Shown in pieces: positions 35,857-44,503 of a stretch of DNA of 64,000 nt. Numbering within the stretch: the stretch's first letter is position 1; each line of letters opens with the position of its first letter. The position numbers were made by a program, and so were the translations under genes. The stretch comes from Pseudaminobacter sp040049255. GTDB taxonomy: Bacteria > Pseudomonadota > Alphaproteobacteria > Rhizobiales > Rhizobiaceae. The DNA lies in assembly GCF_040049255.1 (NCBI RefSeq), contig NZ_JBDZDR010000005.1, forward strand, positions 62,001 through 126,000, written 5' to 3'. Below the pieces are notes generated by a model. That model was not told the origin of the DNA. It was given only the letters and a program-made list of their open reading frames with translations, and did no database searches.

Positions 35857-36971
35857 GTGGCTCTCATCAACTACATCACCCAGATCCAGTTCGAGCTCGG
35901 CGCCATCAGCCTGCTCAGGCAGCAGTGCGAACGGGTCGGCATCCGCCGTCCGTTGATCGTGACGGACCGGGGCGTGCAGGCGACCGGCATATCGACACCG
36001 TCCTAGACGCGCTCGCGCACGCGGGCACCGTTGCCCTCTATGACGGCACTCCGCCGAACTCGAACGAGGCTGCCGTGCGCGAGGTGGTGCGCGCGTACAA
36101 GGAGGGCGATTGCGATGGCATCGTCGCAGTGGGCGGCGGCTCTGCGCGACACACGACGGCCCGCTGCAAAGCTTTGCCGTGATCGAAGGCGGGGCCGATC
36201 GCATCACTTCCCGCAGGGCCCCCGTAATCGCCGTCCCGACGACCGCCGGCACCGACAGCGAAGTGGGCCGGGGCGCGATCCTCATCCTCGACGATGGCCG
36301 CAAGGTCGGCGTGATCTCGCCCTTCGTCGTGCCCAAGGTCGCGATCTGCGACCCGGCACTGACCCTGGGCCTGCCGCCGGCGCTGACGGCGGCCACGGGG
36401 ATGGATGCCATCGCACACTGCATCGAGACCTCCCTGTCGCCCGCCTTCAATTCGCCCGCGGACGGCATCGCGCTCGATGGGCTGCGGCGCGCCTAGCGCC
36501 ACATTGAGCGCGCAACGCGCCAGCCGGCGACCGCGCCGCGCGGCTGAACATGATGAGCGCGTCGATGGAAGGCGCGCTGGCGTTCCAGAAGGGGCTCGGG
36601 TGCATGCACAGCCTGAGCCACTCGCTCGGCGGCATCGATCCGCGGCTGCATCACGGCAAGCTGAACGAGATCTTCCTGCCGGCCGTGATCCCATTCAATG
36701 AGGCGGCCGCGTCGGTGGGCGAGGAGGACAAGCTCGACCGCATGGCCAAGGCGATGGACCTGGCCAGCGGGGCCGAGGTGGGGCCGTCCGTGCGCGCCAT
36801 GACCGAGTGGCTCGGCTTGCCGACGGGCTTGGCCCAACTGGGGCGTGACGCGCGCGATGTTCCACGACATCGTCCGGCGCGCCCTGAAGGCACAGCCATC
36901 GGATCAACCCGCGCGTTGCGTCCGACACCGATTACGAAGCGATGCTCGAAGCCAGCCTGCAGGAAGCATGA
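35857..36971 (+). pseudogene. Iron-containing alcohol dehydrogenase, multiply frameshifted
   Basis: Group III alcohol dehydrogenase. Starting at GTG 35857 (ALINYITQIQFELGAISLLR), the frame changes near 35990 (VLDALAHAGTVALYDGTPPN), again near 36150 (PVIAVPTTAGTDSEV, ATGMDAIAHCIE) and stops at TAG 36496. A fourth frame holds MHSLSHSLGGIDPRLHHG with the metal-binding histidines, and a fifth carries the tail to TGA 36971. At least four lesions make it non-functional. The stop overlaps the ALDH start, showing a former operon. Confidence 0.85.
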
Positions 36972-38391
36972 TCGGCGGCGAGTGGGTCGAAGGCCCTCGT
37001 GTCTCGCGCAACATCAACCCCTCGGACACGCGCGACGTCATTGGCGAATTCGCGCAAGCCGACGCGGCCCAAGCCAGGCAGGCCATCGCCGCAGCCACCC
37101 AGGCCCAGTCCGCCTGGGGCCTGTCCACCCCGCAGCAGCGCTTCGACATCCTCGACGCCGGCGCCGAGATCCTGGCGCGCAAGGCCGAACTGGGCGACCT
37201 GCTCGCCCGCGAAGAAGGCAAGACCCTGCCCGAGGCCATCGGCGAGGTGGCACGGGCCGGCAACATCTTCAAGTTCTTTGACGGCGAAGCGTTGCGTGTC
37301 GGCGGCGACGTGGTGCCTTTCGTGCGCCCGGGCGTCGGCGTGGAGGTCACCCGCGAGCCCGTAGGCGTTGTGGGCCTGATCGCGCCTTGGAACTTCCCCA
37401 TCGCGATCCCCGCCTGGAAGATCGCCCCGGCCCTGGCCTGCGGCAACGCCATGGTAGTCAGCCGGCCGATCTCGTGCCCGGCAGCGCCTGGTCCATCGCC
37501 GACATCCTGCACCGCGCGGGCCTGCCAGCGGGAGTGTTCAACCTGGTGATGGGCCGCGGCCCCGAAGTGTGTCAGGTGCTGCTGGACTACAAACGCGTCA
37601 ACGCGATCAGCTTCACCGGCTCTGTAGCCACCGGCCAGCGCATCTCGCAGGCCTGTGTCGCGCGCATGGCCAAGTTCTAGCTGGAGATGGGCGGCAAGAA
37701 TCCGATGGTGGTGCTCGACGACGCCGACCTGGACGTCGCGGTGAACCCGGCGCTGAACAGCGGCTTCTTCTCCACCGGACAGCGCTGCACGGCCTCCTCG
37801 CGGCTGATCGTCACCGAAGGCATCCACGACCGCTTCATCGCTGCGATGGCGGAAAAGATGAAGGCGCTGAAGGTCGACGACGCGCGCAAGAAGGGCACCG
37901 ACATCGGTCCCGTGGTCGACGATAAGCAGCTCGCGCAGAACCTCCAGTACGTCGCGATCGCCACGGCCGAAAGCGCCAAGCTGGTGGCGGGCGGCGAGAC
38001 GATCGACAGAAATGGCGACGGCGCGCCCGGCTACTACATGCGTCCCGCCCTGTTCCCAGAGACGACGGCGGCGATGCGCACCAACCGCGAGGAGGTGTTC
38101 GGCCCCGTGGTGAGCGTCATCCGCGCGAAGAACTACGAGGAGGCACTGGCCTTGGCCAACGACTCCGAGCCGCGGTCTCTCCGCGGCATTGCCACGACCG
38201 CCCTCAAGTACGCGACGCATTTCAAGCGCCACGTGCAGGCCGGCATGGTGATGGTGAACCTGCCGACCGCGGGCGTGGACCACCACGTGCCCTTCGACGG
38301 CCGCAAAGGCTCCAGCTACGGGCCGCGCGAGCAGGGCCGCTACGCCGCGGAGTTCTACACGACGGTCAAGACGGCATATACGGCCGCCTGA
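36968..38391 (+). pseudogene. Aldehyde dehydrogenase (ketoglutarate-semialdehyde type), broken
   Basis: ~475-codon NAD(P)-dependent aldehyde dehydrogenase. IGGEWVEG and NINPSDTRDVIGEFA start it, with PVGVVGLIAPWNFPIAIPAW around residue 140. A frameshift at ~37460 (GNAMVV to KPADLVPGSAW-like) is followed by an in-frame TAG at 37678-37680 where LEMGGKNP follows and Gln is usual (CAG to TAG). The catalytic Cys region FSTGQRCTASSRLIV and the C-terminus YGPREQGRYAAEFYTTVKTA remain. The ADH-ALDH pair suggests oxidation of an alcohol to an acid; the operon is dead. Confidence 0.87.
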
Positions 38392-38763
38392 TCTGCGCCG
38401 CGCGCAGTAGCGGCACAAAAGCACCCTTCGCGCCCGACAAGGCGCCCTTGGTGTCCGTGCCCGTGAACTCTACCGGCCTCCAGGGCGAGCAGCCGCCGCT
38501 CGCCCAGCTCACGGTCGGCATCGTTGGTGAATGCCGCCAGGGTGGCGTCCAGGGTTTCCGGGCCCACTAGGCGGTTGCCCTGCGGGTCCTCGCCCTCGCG
38601 GTGGCCGGACCACTCAGGGATACGAGAACCTGATGTCGCCGATAGAAGCGGTCGGAGTGGGCGCACTAGCAGCTACTCGGCTGCGTGCTTAGGTGACGCG
38701 CAATCATGACCGTGTGATTGGGCGACGCTGATGGCCGTCCCCATGCCGCCGTACTGGTCCGAG
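38392..38763. other. Decayed sequence after the aldehyde dehydrogenase
   Basis: A minus-strand frame (about 38600-38420) contains WSGHREGEDPQGNRLVGPET and ALEAGRVHGHGHQG and looks coding, but has no start, stop or family I recognise. Probably another gene fragment. Confidence 0.3.
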
Positions 38764-38810
38764 CAACAGATAGTCCCGCCAGACCCAGAGGCCTGGCGGG
38801 ACTATTGTTG
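38764..38810. terminator. Hairpin downstream of the FAD dehydrogenase gene
   Basis: A perfect 13-bp stem ATAGTCCCGCCAG / CTGGCGGGACTAT (38770-38782 / 38793-38805), extended by CAACA/TGTTG with a bulge. It lies 16 nt beyond the minus-strand stop at 38826. Confidence 0.7.
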
Positions 38811-38825
38811 AGAGCTGTAGTCCTG

Positions 38826-40562
38826 CTAAGCCGGACGGAGGACTGCGTGCCTTGCTGCGATGATGCCCTGAGTGAGAGCTCGGGCGTTCCCGTGCTGACT
38901 GAATCCGCCAGCAGCTTCGCCGGCGGCGTAGAGGCCGGGAATTACTTGACCGGCATAGTCGAGGACCTGGCTGTTGGCGTTGATGCGCAGGCCGGACCGG
39001 GCGTCGTGGAGCACCGGCGTCGACCAGGCGGCATAGAAGGGCCCTCTTTGGATCTTGTATTGGGGCCTAGGTTTGGCGAAGTCGGAGTCGACACCCGAGT
39101 CAACAAAGCTGTTGTACCGCGCTACCGTCTCGACCAGGTTGCTTGGCGGCATGGGAACCCGCTGATGCGGCATGACAATCTTCTGTGCGAGTTCCTCCAG
39201 CGTGTTTGCCTGGAAGAAGAATCCGTCAGGATCAACGAAGGGCGGCGCCACAGTCCATCTCTGCCGGGTCACGGCATCTGCATCGAAGATGGCCCAGATC
39301 GGGCCGCCGCCATTGCGGCCGTCGCCGATTCCCGCCATAGCGGCGTTAATCCAGTTTTGTGGGTTCCATGTGATATTCTTGGCGTTCAGGTAGCTGCCCT
39401 GAGTGTACGGGTTGACCGAGTTAGCGCTGTTCGTCGGGAATTGACCTCCCGTTTCGTCGAAGAAGCGCTTCCCGATCATGTTTACATGGATAACGTTCTG
39501 GTTGTTGACGTTGGCTAACCCCGAAGCTTTCGCAAGGTGGAAGACAGGGCTCTGGGGTCCCCACTGCAAGAACGAGTAGTTGTACCGAGTTCCGATGGCG
39601 GTTGGCTTGGTGATGTTAGTGCCGAACTCTCCGGTCTGGTTGTACGTGCCCGCAAGGGACGCTCCGACATTCAGCCCGGCGATGATGCCGCTGGCGTCCT
39701 GGAAAGAATAGGGCTCGCCAGCGACGCCGCAGTACTCCGCGGTGAGCCGTGGATCGAACTGTCGGCGGTATTCCACATTCCCGTTGCCACCGCCGCTCGC
39801 GATGATTACGCCCTTGCGTGCCTGAATGTTAACGGTCCGGCCTTGATGGGACGCTATGACCGCCGTCACGCCCTTTTGCATCCGGTGCAGCGACACCAAA
39901 CTGTGACTGAGCAGGATGCTCACGCCACGCGCCCTTGCTGCGGCCTCCAGGGGACGTATGAAGCCGGGCCCTTGAGACGTCGTCGCCCGCTGGTTCTCGG
40001 CTACCTGCAAGCCGGTCCGGACCGATACGTAGTCCATGATCGCTGTATGCATCATGCGGTTGACGGAATTTCCGACTTCATTGCCGCCGACGTTGTCGAC
40101 GGTGTTTCTCGTCCACCTGACGCCATGGCGGACCAGGAAGTGGTAAAGGTCGACGTTGACGTCGGCAAACGCCCGGATGAGCTCGCGATCGTTATAGCGG
40201 TAGCTCGTAGCGCCGTTCGCCAGGGTGACGGACCAGTCAGTAAGGTCCCTATACAGGAGATCTGGCGAGTCCACGACGCCGGCCGCCAACTGGGCAGGGG
40301 TTCCGCCTCCAATGGGAATGTTACCTGAGCTGACGATGCCGCGTCCGCCAATGTGCGGCTGAGCCTCGAGGACAATGACCGACGCGCCTGCCTCTGCGGC
40401 GGCCACTGCGGCGCCGAGGCCCGCCGAGCCGCAACCCACAACGACGATATCGGCTACGCGCGGGTCCGCATTGGCAATGCTCGGCTGCAAAATGCTGCTG
40501 GCCAGCCCTGCGGCGGCGATTCCGGCACCTGCCTTCAACAATGAGCGTCGGCTGACTGTCAT
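38826..40562 (-). CDS. FAD-dependent oxidoreductase, fumarate reductase flavoprotein-like
   Basis: 578 residues. A Tat leader (SRRSLLKAGAGIAAAGL) exports the folded flavoprotein. The FAD-binding motif is DIVVVGCGSAGLGAAVAAAE (~37-56), followed by VLEAQPHIGGRGIVSSG. The family glycine motif GLYAAGEAAGGFSQHGNAR is near the C-terminus, and GKRFFDETG lies at ~370. This is the FAD_binding_2 family (fumarate/urocanate reductases, ketosteroid dehydrogenases); the absence of a heme domain suggests a separate partner. Intact between the two lysR copies, unlike the neighbouring dehydrogenases. Substrate unknown. Confidence 0.85.
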   Translation of the reverse strand: MTVSRRSLLKAGAGIAAAGLASSILQPSIANADPRVADIVVVGCGSAGLGAAVAAAEAGASVIVLEAQPHIGGRGIVSSGNIPIGGGTPAQLAAGVVDSPDLLYRDLTDWSVTLANGATSYRYNDRELIRAFADVNVDLYHFLVRHGVRWTRNTVDNVGGNEVGNSVNRMMHTAIMDYVSVRTGLQVAENQRATTSQGPGFIRPLEAAARARGVSILLSHSLVSLHRMQKGVTAVIASHQGRTVNIQARKGVIIASGGGNGNVEYRRQFDPRLTAEYCGVAGEPYSFQDASGIIAGLNVGASLAGTYNQTGEFGTNITKPTAIGTRYNYSFLQWGPQSPVFHLAKASGLANVNNQNVIHVNMIGKRFFDETGGQFPTNSANSVNPYTQGSYLNAKNITWNPQNWINAAMAGIGDGRNGGGPIWAIFDADAVTRQRWTVAPPFVDPDGFFFQANTLEELAQKIVMPHQRVPMPPSNLVETVARYNSFVDSGVDSDFAKPRPQYKIQRGPFYAAWSTPVLHDARSGLRINANSQVLDYAGQVIPGLYAAGEAAGGFSQHGNARALTQGIIAARHAVLRPA

Positions 40563-40670
40563 TACGTTCTCCTCCTAATATTCTTTAGTCGGCGCATTCG
40601 GGCTTTTGCGGATCTGTGCCTGAACAGCAAAACTCACAATTGCAGAATTCGCTCGCGCGACAACTGAGAA

Positions 40671-41574
40671 GATGTGATCTCGGTATAACATTTACGCAAT
40701 CCAGGCATGATCCCACCGCTCCACTCGATCATTTCCAGGCTCCACCTGAAACAGCTGCGGCTCTTAGTTGCGCTGGGCGAGCACGGCTCGCTCCTGAAGG
40801 CCTCGCAGCAGGTCGCGTTGACGCAACCGGGCGCGAGCAAGGCATTGCAGGAAATCGAGACGACCTTCGGCACGCCGCTGTTCGTTCGCACCAACCGGGC
40901 CTGGAGCCCAATGCCGTCGGCCATTGCGTGATCCGCTATGCGCGCCTGATCCAGACGGATCTCGCGCACCTGCGCGACGAGATCGTTGGAATCATGCGTG
41001 GCCAGGGCGGGCGGGTGGCGGCCGGCGTCATCATGGGCGCGGTGCCGCTGCTCACCGGTGCCATCTCCGCGCTCGTTGCGCGGCAGGCCGACTTGTCCGT
41101 CGAGATCGTCGAGGACACCAGCGCCGGCCTGCTGGCCCAGCTTGACGCCGGCCGGCTCGACCTGGCGATCTGCCGCACGACCATCAGCCAGGCGCCGCAG
41201 TTCTACGACAGCGTGAAGCTCCAGGATGAAACGCTCGCGGTGATCGCGAACGTCGGCCATCCGCTGCGGCACGCGAAGAAGCTCACCCTGCAGGAGCTGG
41301 CGCCATACCGATGGGTGGTATACCGCGCGAACATGCCGATGCGGCTCTTGCTCAAACGCGAATACCGCGATTGCGGGATCGAGTTCCCGGAGCACCTGCT
41401 CGAGACGACCTCCGCTTTTGCGACGCTGGCGCTGCTGCAGGCCAACCCGTCCTTCGTGGCCCTGGTGTCAATCGAAGTCGCGCAGTTCTTCGCGCACCGG
41501 CAGATGACGCGCATCCTGCCGCTGGCCCTGGCGTCGCGAAGCGAGGCCTATGAGCTCGTCACCCGCAAGGGGGC
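40671..41574 (+). repeat. 0.9-kb direct repeat, copy 2
   Basis: Nearly identical to 34758-35662. Visible differences include ACCGGGCCTGG here against ACCGGGGCCTGG in copy 1 (one G lost) and a handful of substitutions. The right edge, after CGCAAGGGGGC, is a sharp junction into a different minus-strand gene fragment. Confidence 0.95.
40707..41574 (+). pseudogene. LysR-family regulator, duplicate with frameshift
   Basis: The same protein as at 34794 up to LFVRTNR, then the lost G near 40898 shifts the frame. The effector domain continues in the other frame (LEPNAVGHCVIRYARLIQTD) and the last ~19 codons are cut off at the repeat edge. It may be a product of a duplication that carried the flanking dehydrogenases. 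Confidence 0.9.
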
Positions 41575-41821
41575 TTCTTCCCGAATTGCGCACGACAAGA
41601 TCGATGACAGGTACATATCTATTACTGACATATTGGACCCTGGCCGCCGCAACGGTGAGATAGGCGCGGGTTTGTGCTATGCCCATCTCGCGGCTCACAT
41701 CGTTCGCAGCTCCGGCCCCCTTCGTAGCAAGTTTCCCCTGAGTCACAGCCTCGTCAGCGCGAATGGCGGTTTCCTTCATGAACCGCCCCGGGTTTGCCGG
41801 AGGCCGTTTGGTTTTAGTCAC
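41575..41821 (-). pseudogene. Hypothetical protein, 3' end replaced by the lysR repeat
   Basis: From GTG 41821 or ATG 41779 the minus strand encodes MKETAIRADEAVTQGKLATK, VSREMGIAQTRAYLTVAAAR and RYVPVIDLVVRNSGRSP. It then enters the repeat at 41574. It resembles the start of a small envelope-associated protein with a beta-rich C-terminus, but I cannot name it. The coding part ends exactly at the duplication boundary, so the duplication truncated it. Confidence 0.4.
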
Positions 41822-41825
41822 GTCG

Positions 41826-41925
41826 CCCAGGCTGGCCCTTCCAGCGTGGCGTAGTAGCGTTCCTCTGCTTCGGCCGGCGGGATGTTGCCGATGGGCTCCA
41901 GCAGCCGGCGATTGAACAATGCCGC
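41826..41925 (-). pseudogene. IS3-family OrfB, last ~30 codons
   Basis: Reads FNRRLLEPIGNIPPAEAE and RYYATLEGQ, the typical C-terminus of IS3-family (IS51-like) OrfB. No catalytic core remains. Confidence 0.6.
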
Positions 41926-42150
41926 CGAGCGGGGCGCTGCGCGGCTTCGCTCTCGGCAGGAAGTCATGGCTCTTCGCCGGCTCCGATCGCGGCGCTGCTG
42001 ATCGGGCCGCCTTCATGGCGACGCTGATCACCTCCGCCAAGCTCAACGACGTCGATCCGCAAGCCTGGCTTGCCGATGTCCTCGCCCGCATCGCCGAAAC
42101 GCCGCAGAACCGGCTTCATGAGCTGCTGCCGTGGAATTGGCAGCCCATGC
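41919..42150 (+). pseudogene. IS66-family TnpC, C-terminal fragment
   Basis: Reads ALRGFALGRKSWLFAGSDRG and FMATLITSAKLNDVDPQAWL, then LADVLARIAETPQNRLHELL, the end of IS66 transposase TnpC. An extra base after SDRG breaks the usual SDRGGDRAA register. The DDE core is missing. Confidence 0.8.
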
Positions 42151-42151
42151 C

Positions 42152-42385
42152 TCATGACCTCGGCCGCGTGAAAAGCGCGCGGAACAGTTCCTCCGACCGC
42201 TGAAGACCTTCATCCGTCAGCACCAGTGACTTCGCCTTGTTCACAGGGTCTGCAATTAGCCCCTTCTGATGCAGCCGATCCGTCACATCCCAATCGAAGC
42301 TCTTCCAGGCGCACCGCTCATTGTGCAGCGTCAGCCAGAGCAGCGCTAGGACGGCATCATCGATCTTGTCCGTGTCGATCTCCAT
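42152..42385 (-). CDS. DUF6429 family protein
   Basis: 77 residues (MEIDTDKIDDAVLALLWLTL, FDWDVTDRLHQKGLIADPVN, LTDEGLQRSEELFRALF): a small winged-helix-like protein of unknown function, often found beside IS66 elements. It appears complete. It converges with the IS66 tnpC fragment with a 1-nt gap. 42386-42581 to its right holds no clear gene. Confidence 0.75.
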   Translation of the reverse strand: MEIDTDKIDDAVLALLWLTLHNERCAWKSFDWDVTDRLHQKGLIADPVNKAKSLVLTDEGLQRSEELFRALFTRPRS

Positions 42386-42581
42386 CTGCCCAATCTAGCA
42401 CAGATCGTGCGTCTGCCGCGGCCCACACCGGATGGTTACGGTGTTCCCCATGTCCGCCTAGCAGCGATCGCCAAGGATACTGCTGTGGAAATCACGGACG
42501 TCGGTCTCGTTAAACATCTGCTTCACGCCGCGGACGAGGAGGTTCTTGCCGACCCCCTGCCGTGGTACAACCCTGCGGAGT

Positions 42582-43232
42582 TCAGAAGCCGATGCCGTAG
42601 CGCTGCAGACACGGCGCGAGCGCGTCAGCCGCGCCGCACCGCGCGGGCAGCTCGACGCGCAACCGCGCATAGGCCCATTGCCGCCAGGGACGCGGAGAAC
42701 TGCCGGATATCTCAATGCGGACGAGTGACGGCATGCGGTTAGTTCTCGTCCATTCGGCGTTGAGCGCGCCGTCGCTCCCGGCATAGCTGAACGATAGCTT
42801 TAGATCGCCTCGCAGCAACGGAAGATCCTCCCCGCCCGCGCCCATCAGTTGATCGCGGCGAGCACGAATGAGGGCATTGTCCGCTCCGGCCCGGCCCATC
42901 GAATAGGTGATGTCATCAAGTCCCGCACGTGATTCGTAGCCGAGGGCCGGACGCACGAAGGTGACCACCTCAGCATTGCCGGCGAAGCGGACCGCGGCGG
43001 CCCCTTCCGGGTTGGAATAGATGGGCTGCGCCGCCTCCAGATCCTCGACCATCCGGTCGAGAATAACCGCCACCGTGTCCTCCTGTCCGCCTCGGTCGAT
43101 CATCCCCTGCCATTGGCGCAGCCAGGTCCCGGTGTACAGCGCCAGCCCACCAAACAGGATCGTAGCGAGCACCAACGAAACCAATGCCTCGATCAGCGTG
43201 AAACCGGCTTGAGCGCTGCGTTTCCTCGTCAT
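42582..43232 (-). CDS. gspJ: Type II secretion pseudopilin GspJ-like
   Basis: 216 residues. The prepilin peptidase motif AGFTLIEALVSLVLATILFG gives a class III signal cleaved before the Phe, with a following helix, and the rest is a globular pilin domain. GspJ forms part of the pseudopilus tip with GspI and GspK; no gspK is seen. The start overlaps the gspI stop (ATGA). It is the last gene of the minus-strand T2SS operon. Confidence 0.82.
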   Translation of the reverse strand: MTRKRSAQAGFTLIEALVSLVLATILFGGLALYTGTWLRQWQGMIDRGGQEDTVAVILDRMVEDLEAAQPIYSNPEGAAAVRFAGNAEVVTFVRPALGYESRAGLDDITYSMGRAGADNALIRARRDQLMGAGGEDLPLLRGDLKLSFSYAGSDGALNAEWTRTNRMPSLVRIEISGSSPRPWRQWAYARLRVELPARCGAADALAPCLQRYGIGF

Positions 43233-43597
43233 TGCAGCCTGCCGAGGCGCACGGTCTGCATCATGTTTTCATCCGGTCCCGCGGTGCTGTGAACCGTGAC
43301 GGAGTAGAGTTGCCATCCGGCTCTCGCCAGTGCAGTTCTTCGTTCGAAGTCGTACGGTTCCACGATGACGGTAAAATCTCCGATCACACTCCGGCCCATT
43401 AGCAACGGGTCGAGGGTCATAGCCGCCGCCATGGCTGCCTGCATGCTGACACGGCGTTCCGCCGACCGCCCCAGACCCGCGAACGCGCCCGCGGCGCCCG
43501 TGATCATGCGCGCGATCGGAACGATCAGCAGCACGGCGATTGCAAGCGTGGCCAGAACCTCGATCAGCGTGAAGCCGCGTCTGCGTCTTGCTGTCAT
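43229..43597 (-). CDS. gspI: Type II secretion pseudopilin GspI-like
   Basis: 122 residues with the prepilin motif RRGFTLIEVLATLAIAVLLI at the N-terminus and a short pilin domain. GspI nucleates the pseudopilus tip. Overlaps both neighbouring genes by 4 nt. Confidence 0.82.
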   Translation of the reverse strand: MTARRRRGFTLIEVLATLAIAVLLIVPIARMITGAAGAFAGLGRSAERRVSMQAAMAAAMTLDPLLMGRSVIGDFTVIVEPYDFERRTALARAGWQLYSVTVHSTAGPDENMMQTVRLGRLQ

Positions 43598-44070
43598 TTA
43601 GGGCTCATCTCCACGCGGCCGGTGAACCAGTCGACGCGCAGTTCGATAGCCCGGCCGCTGGCGGACAGTGTCATGACGCCCCCGCAGGACCGTCCGTCGG
43701 CGAGGAAACGCAAGGCTCTGGTTCCGCCTCGTATGGGACACCGGTCCGACGTGACCCAGTTGATCGCCACCCCATCCCGGATCGAGATCGGATTGGCGCC
43801 GTCCACCTGGATGCGCTTGTTACCCGGATCGACCATGACGTCGGCGACGCCGCCCGTGGTCAGGGCTTTCACTCTGGCCTTGCGGAACTCCCCGCTGATG
43901 CGAACCGCCTCGCCAGAAAGCTCGGCAGCCCCGACGCCGGAACGCGGCCGCGGCATCAGGACGAAGGCCGCTAGGGCGAAGATGGCGAGTGCCGCGATCA
44001 CGTCGAGCAGCACGACGCCGCGCTGCCCCACTTTACGGTCGATGCTGCCCCTAGGGCTGGCCGGACACAT
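43594..44070 (-). CDS. gspH: Type II secretion minor pseudopilin GspH-like
   Basis: 158 residues. A prepilin-like N-terminal segment (QRGVVLLDVIAALAIFALAA) lacks the canonical GFTLIE, having GVVLLD instead, so processing may depend on a relaxed site. The C-terminal half (GRSCGGVMTLSASGRAIELR and VDWFTGRVEM) is characteristic of GspH/FimT. It starts within the last codons of gspG (20-nt overlap). Confidence 0.78.
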   Translation of the reverse strand: MCPASPRGSIDRKVGQRGVVLLDVIAALAIFALAAFVLMPRPRSGVGAAELSGEAVRISGEFRKARVKALTTGGVADVMVDPGNKRIQVDGANPISIRDGVAINWVTSDRCPIRGGTRALRFLADGRSCGGVMTLSASGRAIELRVDWFTGRVEMSPK

Positions 44071-44491
44071 TAGAGCCGCGCCCACCGAGTCCGTCAGAGG
44101 TGATGTTGAACGACCTTCCGTCGCTGGCGTATTTGTATTCGTTGCCCCACGGATCGAGCGGAACGCTGTCGCTGCGAAGGTATGGCCCGTTCCAGACCTG
44201 AATGGTCGCGGGCTTGTGCACCAAGGCTCCAAGTCCCTCTGCCTGTACCGGATAACGGCCAACATCGATGTAGAAGATATCGAGCGCACTGGAAAACGCC
44301 TCGATCTGGAGCTTGGCCGCGCGCTCGCGAGAATCGGACAACTGGGCCAGAACACGAGGGCCGACGAGCGCCGAGATCAGTCCGATGATGGCCAGCACGA
44401 CCAGCATCTCGATCAGCGTAAAGCCCGCCCTGCGGCGCCTGGCACGCTTGCGCTGCGTGAGATGGGAATCAACTGCGAAATGTACGCTCAT
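44051..44491 (-). CDS. gspG: Type II secretion major pseudopilin GspG
   Basis: 146 residues. Prepilin motif RAGFTLIEMLVVLAIIGLIS, then the GspG signature DIFYIDVGRYPVQAEGLGAL and the calcium-site region PLDPWGNEYKY near the C-terminus. It is the main pseudopilus subunit, whose assembly pushes substrates through the GspD secretin. Length is normal. Confidence 0.93.
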   Translation of the reverse strand: MSVHFAVDSHLTQRKRARRRRAGFTLIEMLVVLAIIGLISALVGPRVLAQLSDSRERAAKLQIEAFSSALDIFYIDVGRYPVQAEGLGALVHKPATIQVWNGPYLRSDSVPLDPWGNEYKYASDGRSFNITSDGLGGRGSNVSGQP

Positions 44492-44503
44492 GCACTCCGG
44501 CTC

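Noticed and set aside
37678..37680. TAG as a possible pyrrolysine or read-through codon
   Set aside because: The same gene has a frameshift and its operon partner is heavily decayed, so nonsense mutation is simpler.
36904..38424. 506-codon minus-strand open frame over the aldehyde dehydrogenase
   Set aside because: The plus strand encodes an obvious, though broken, ALDH; the minus frame has no recognisable motifs.
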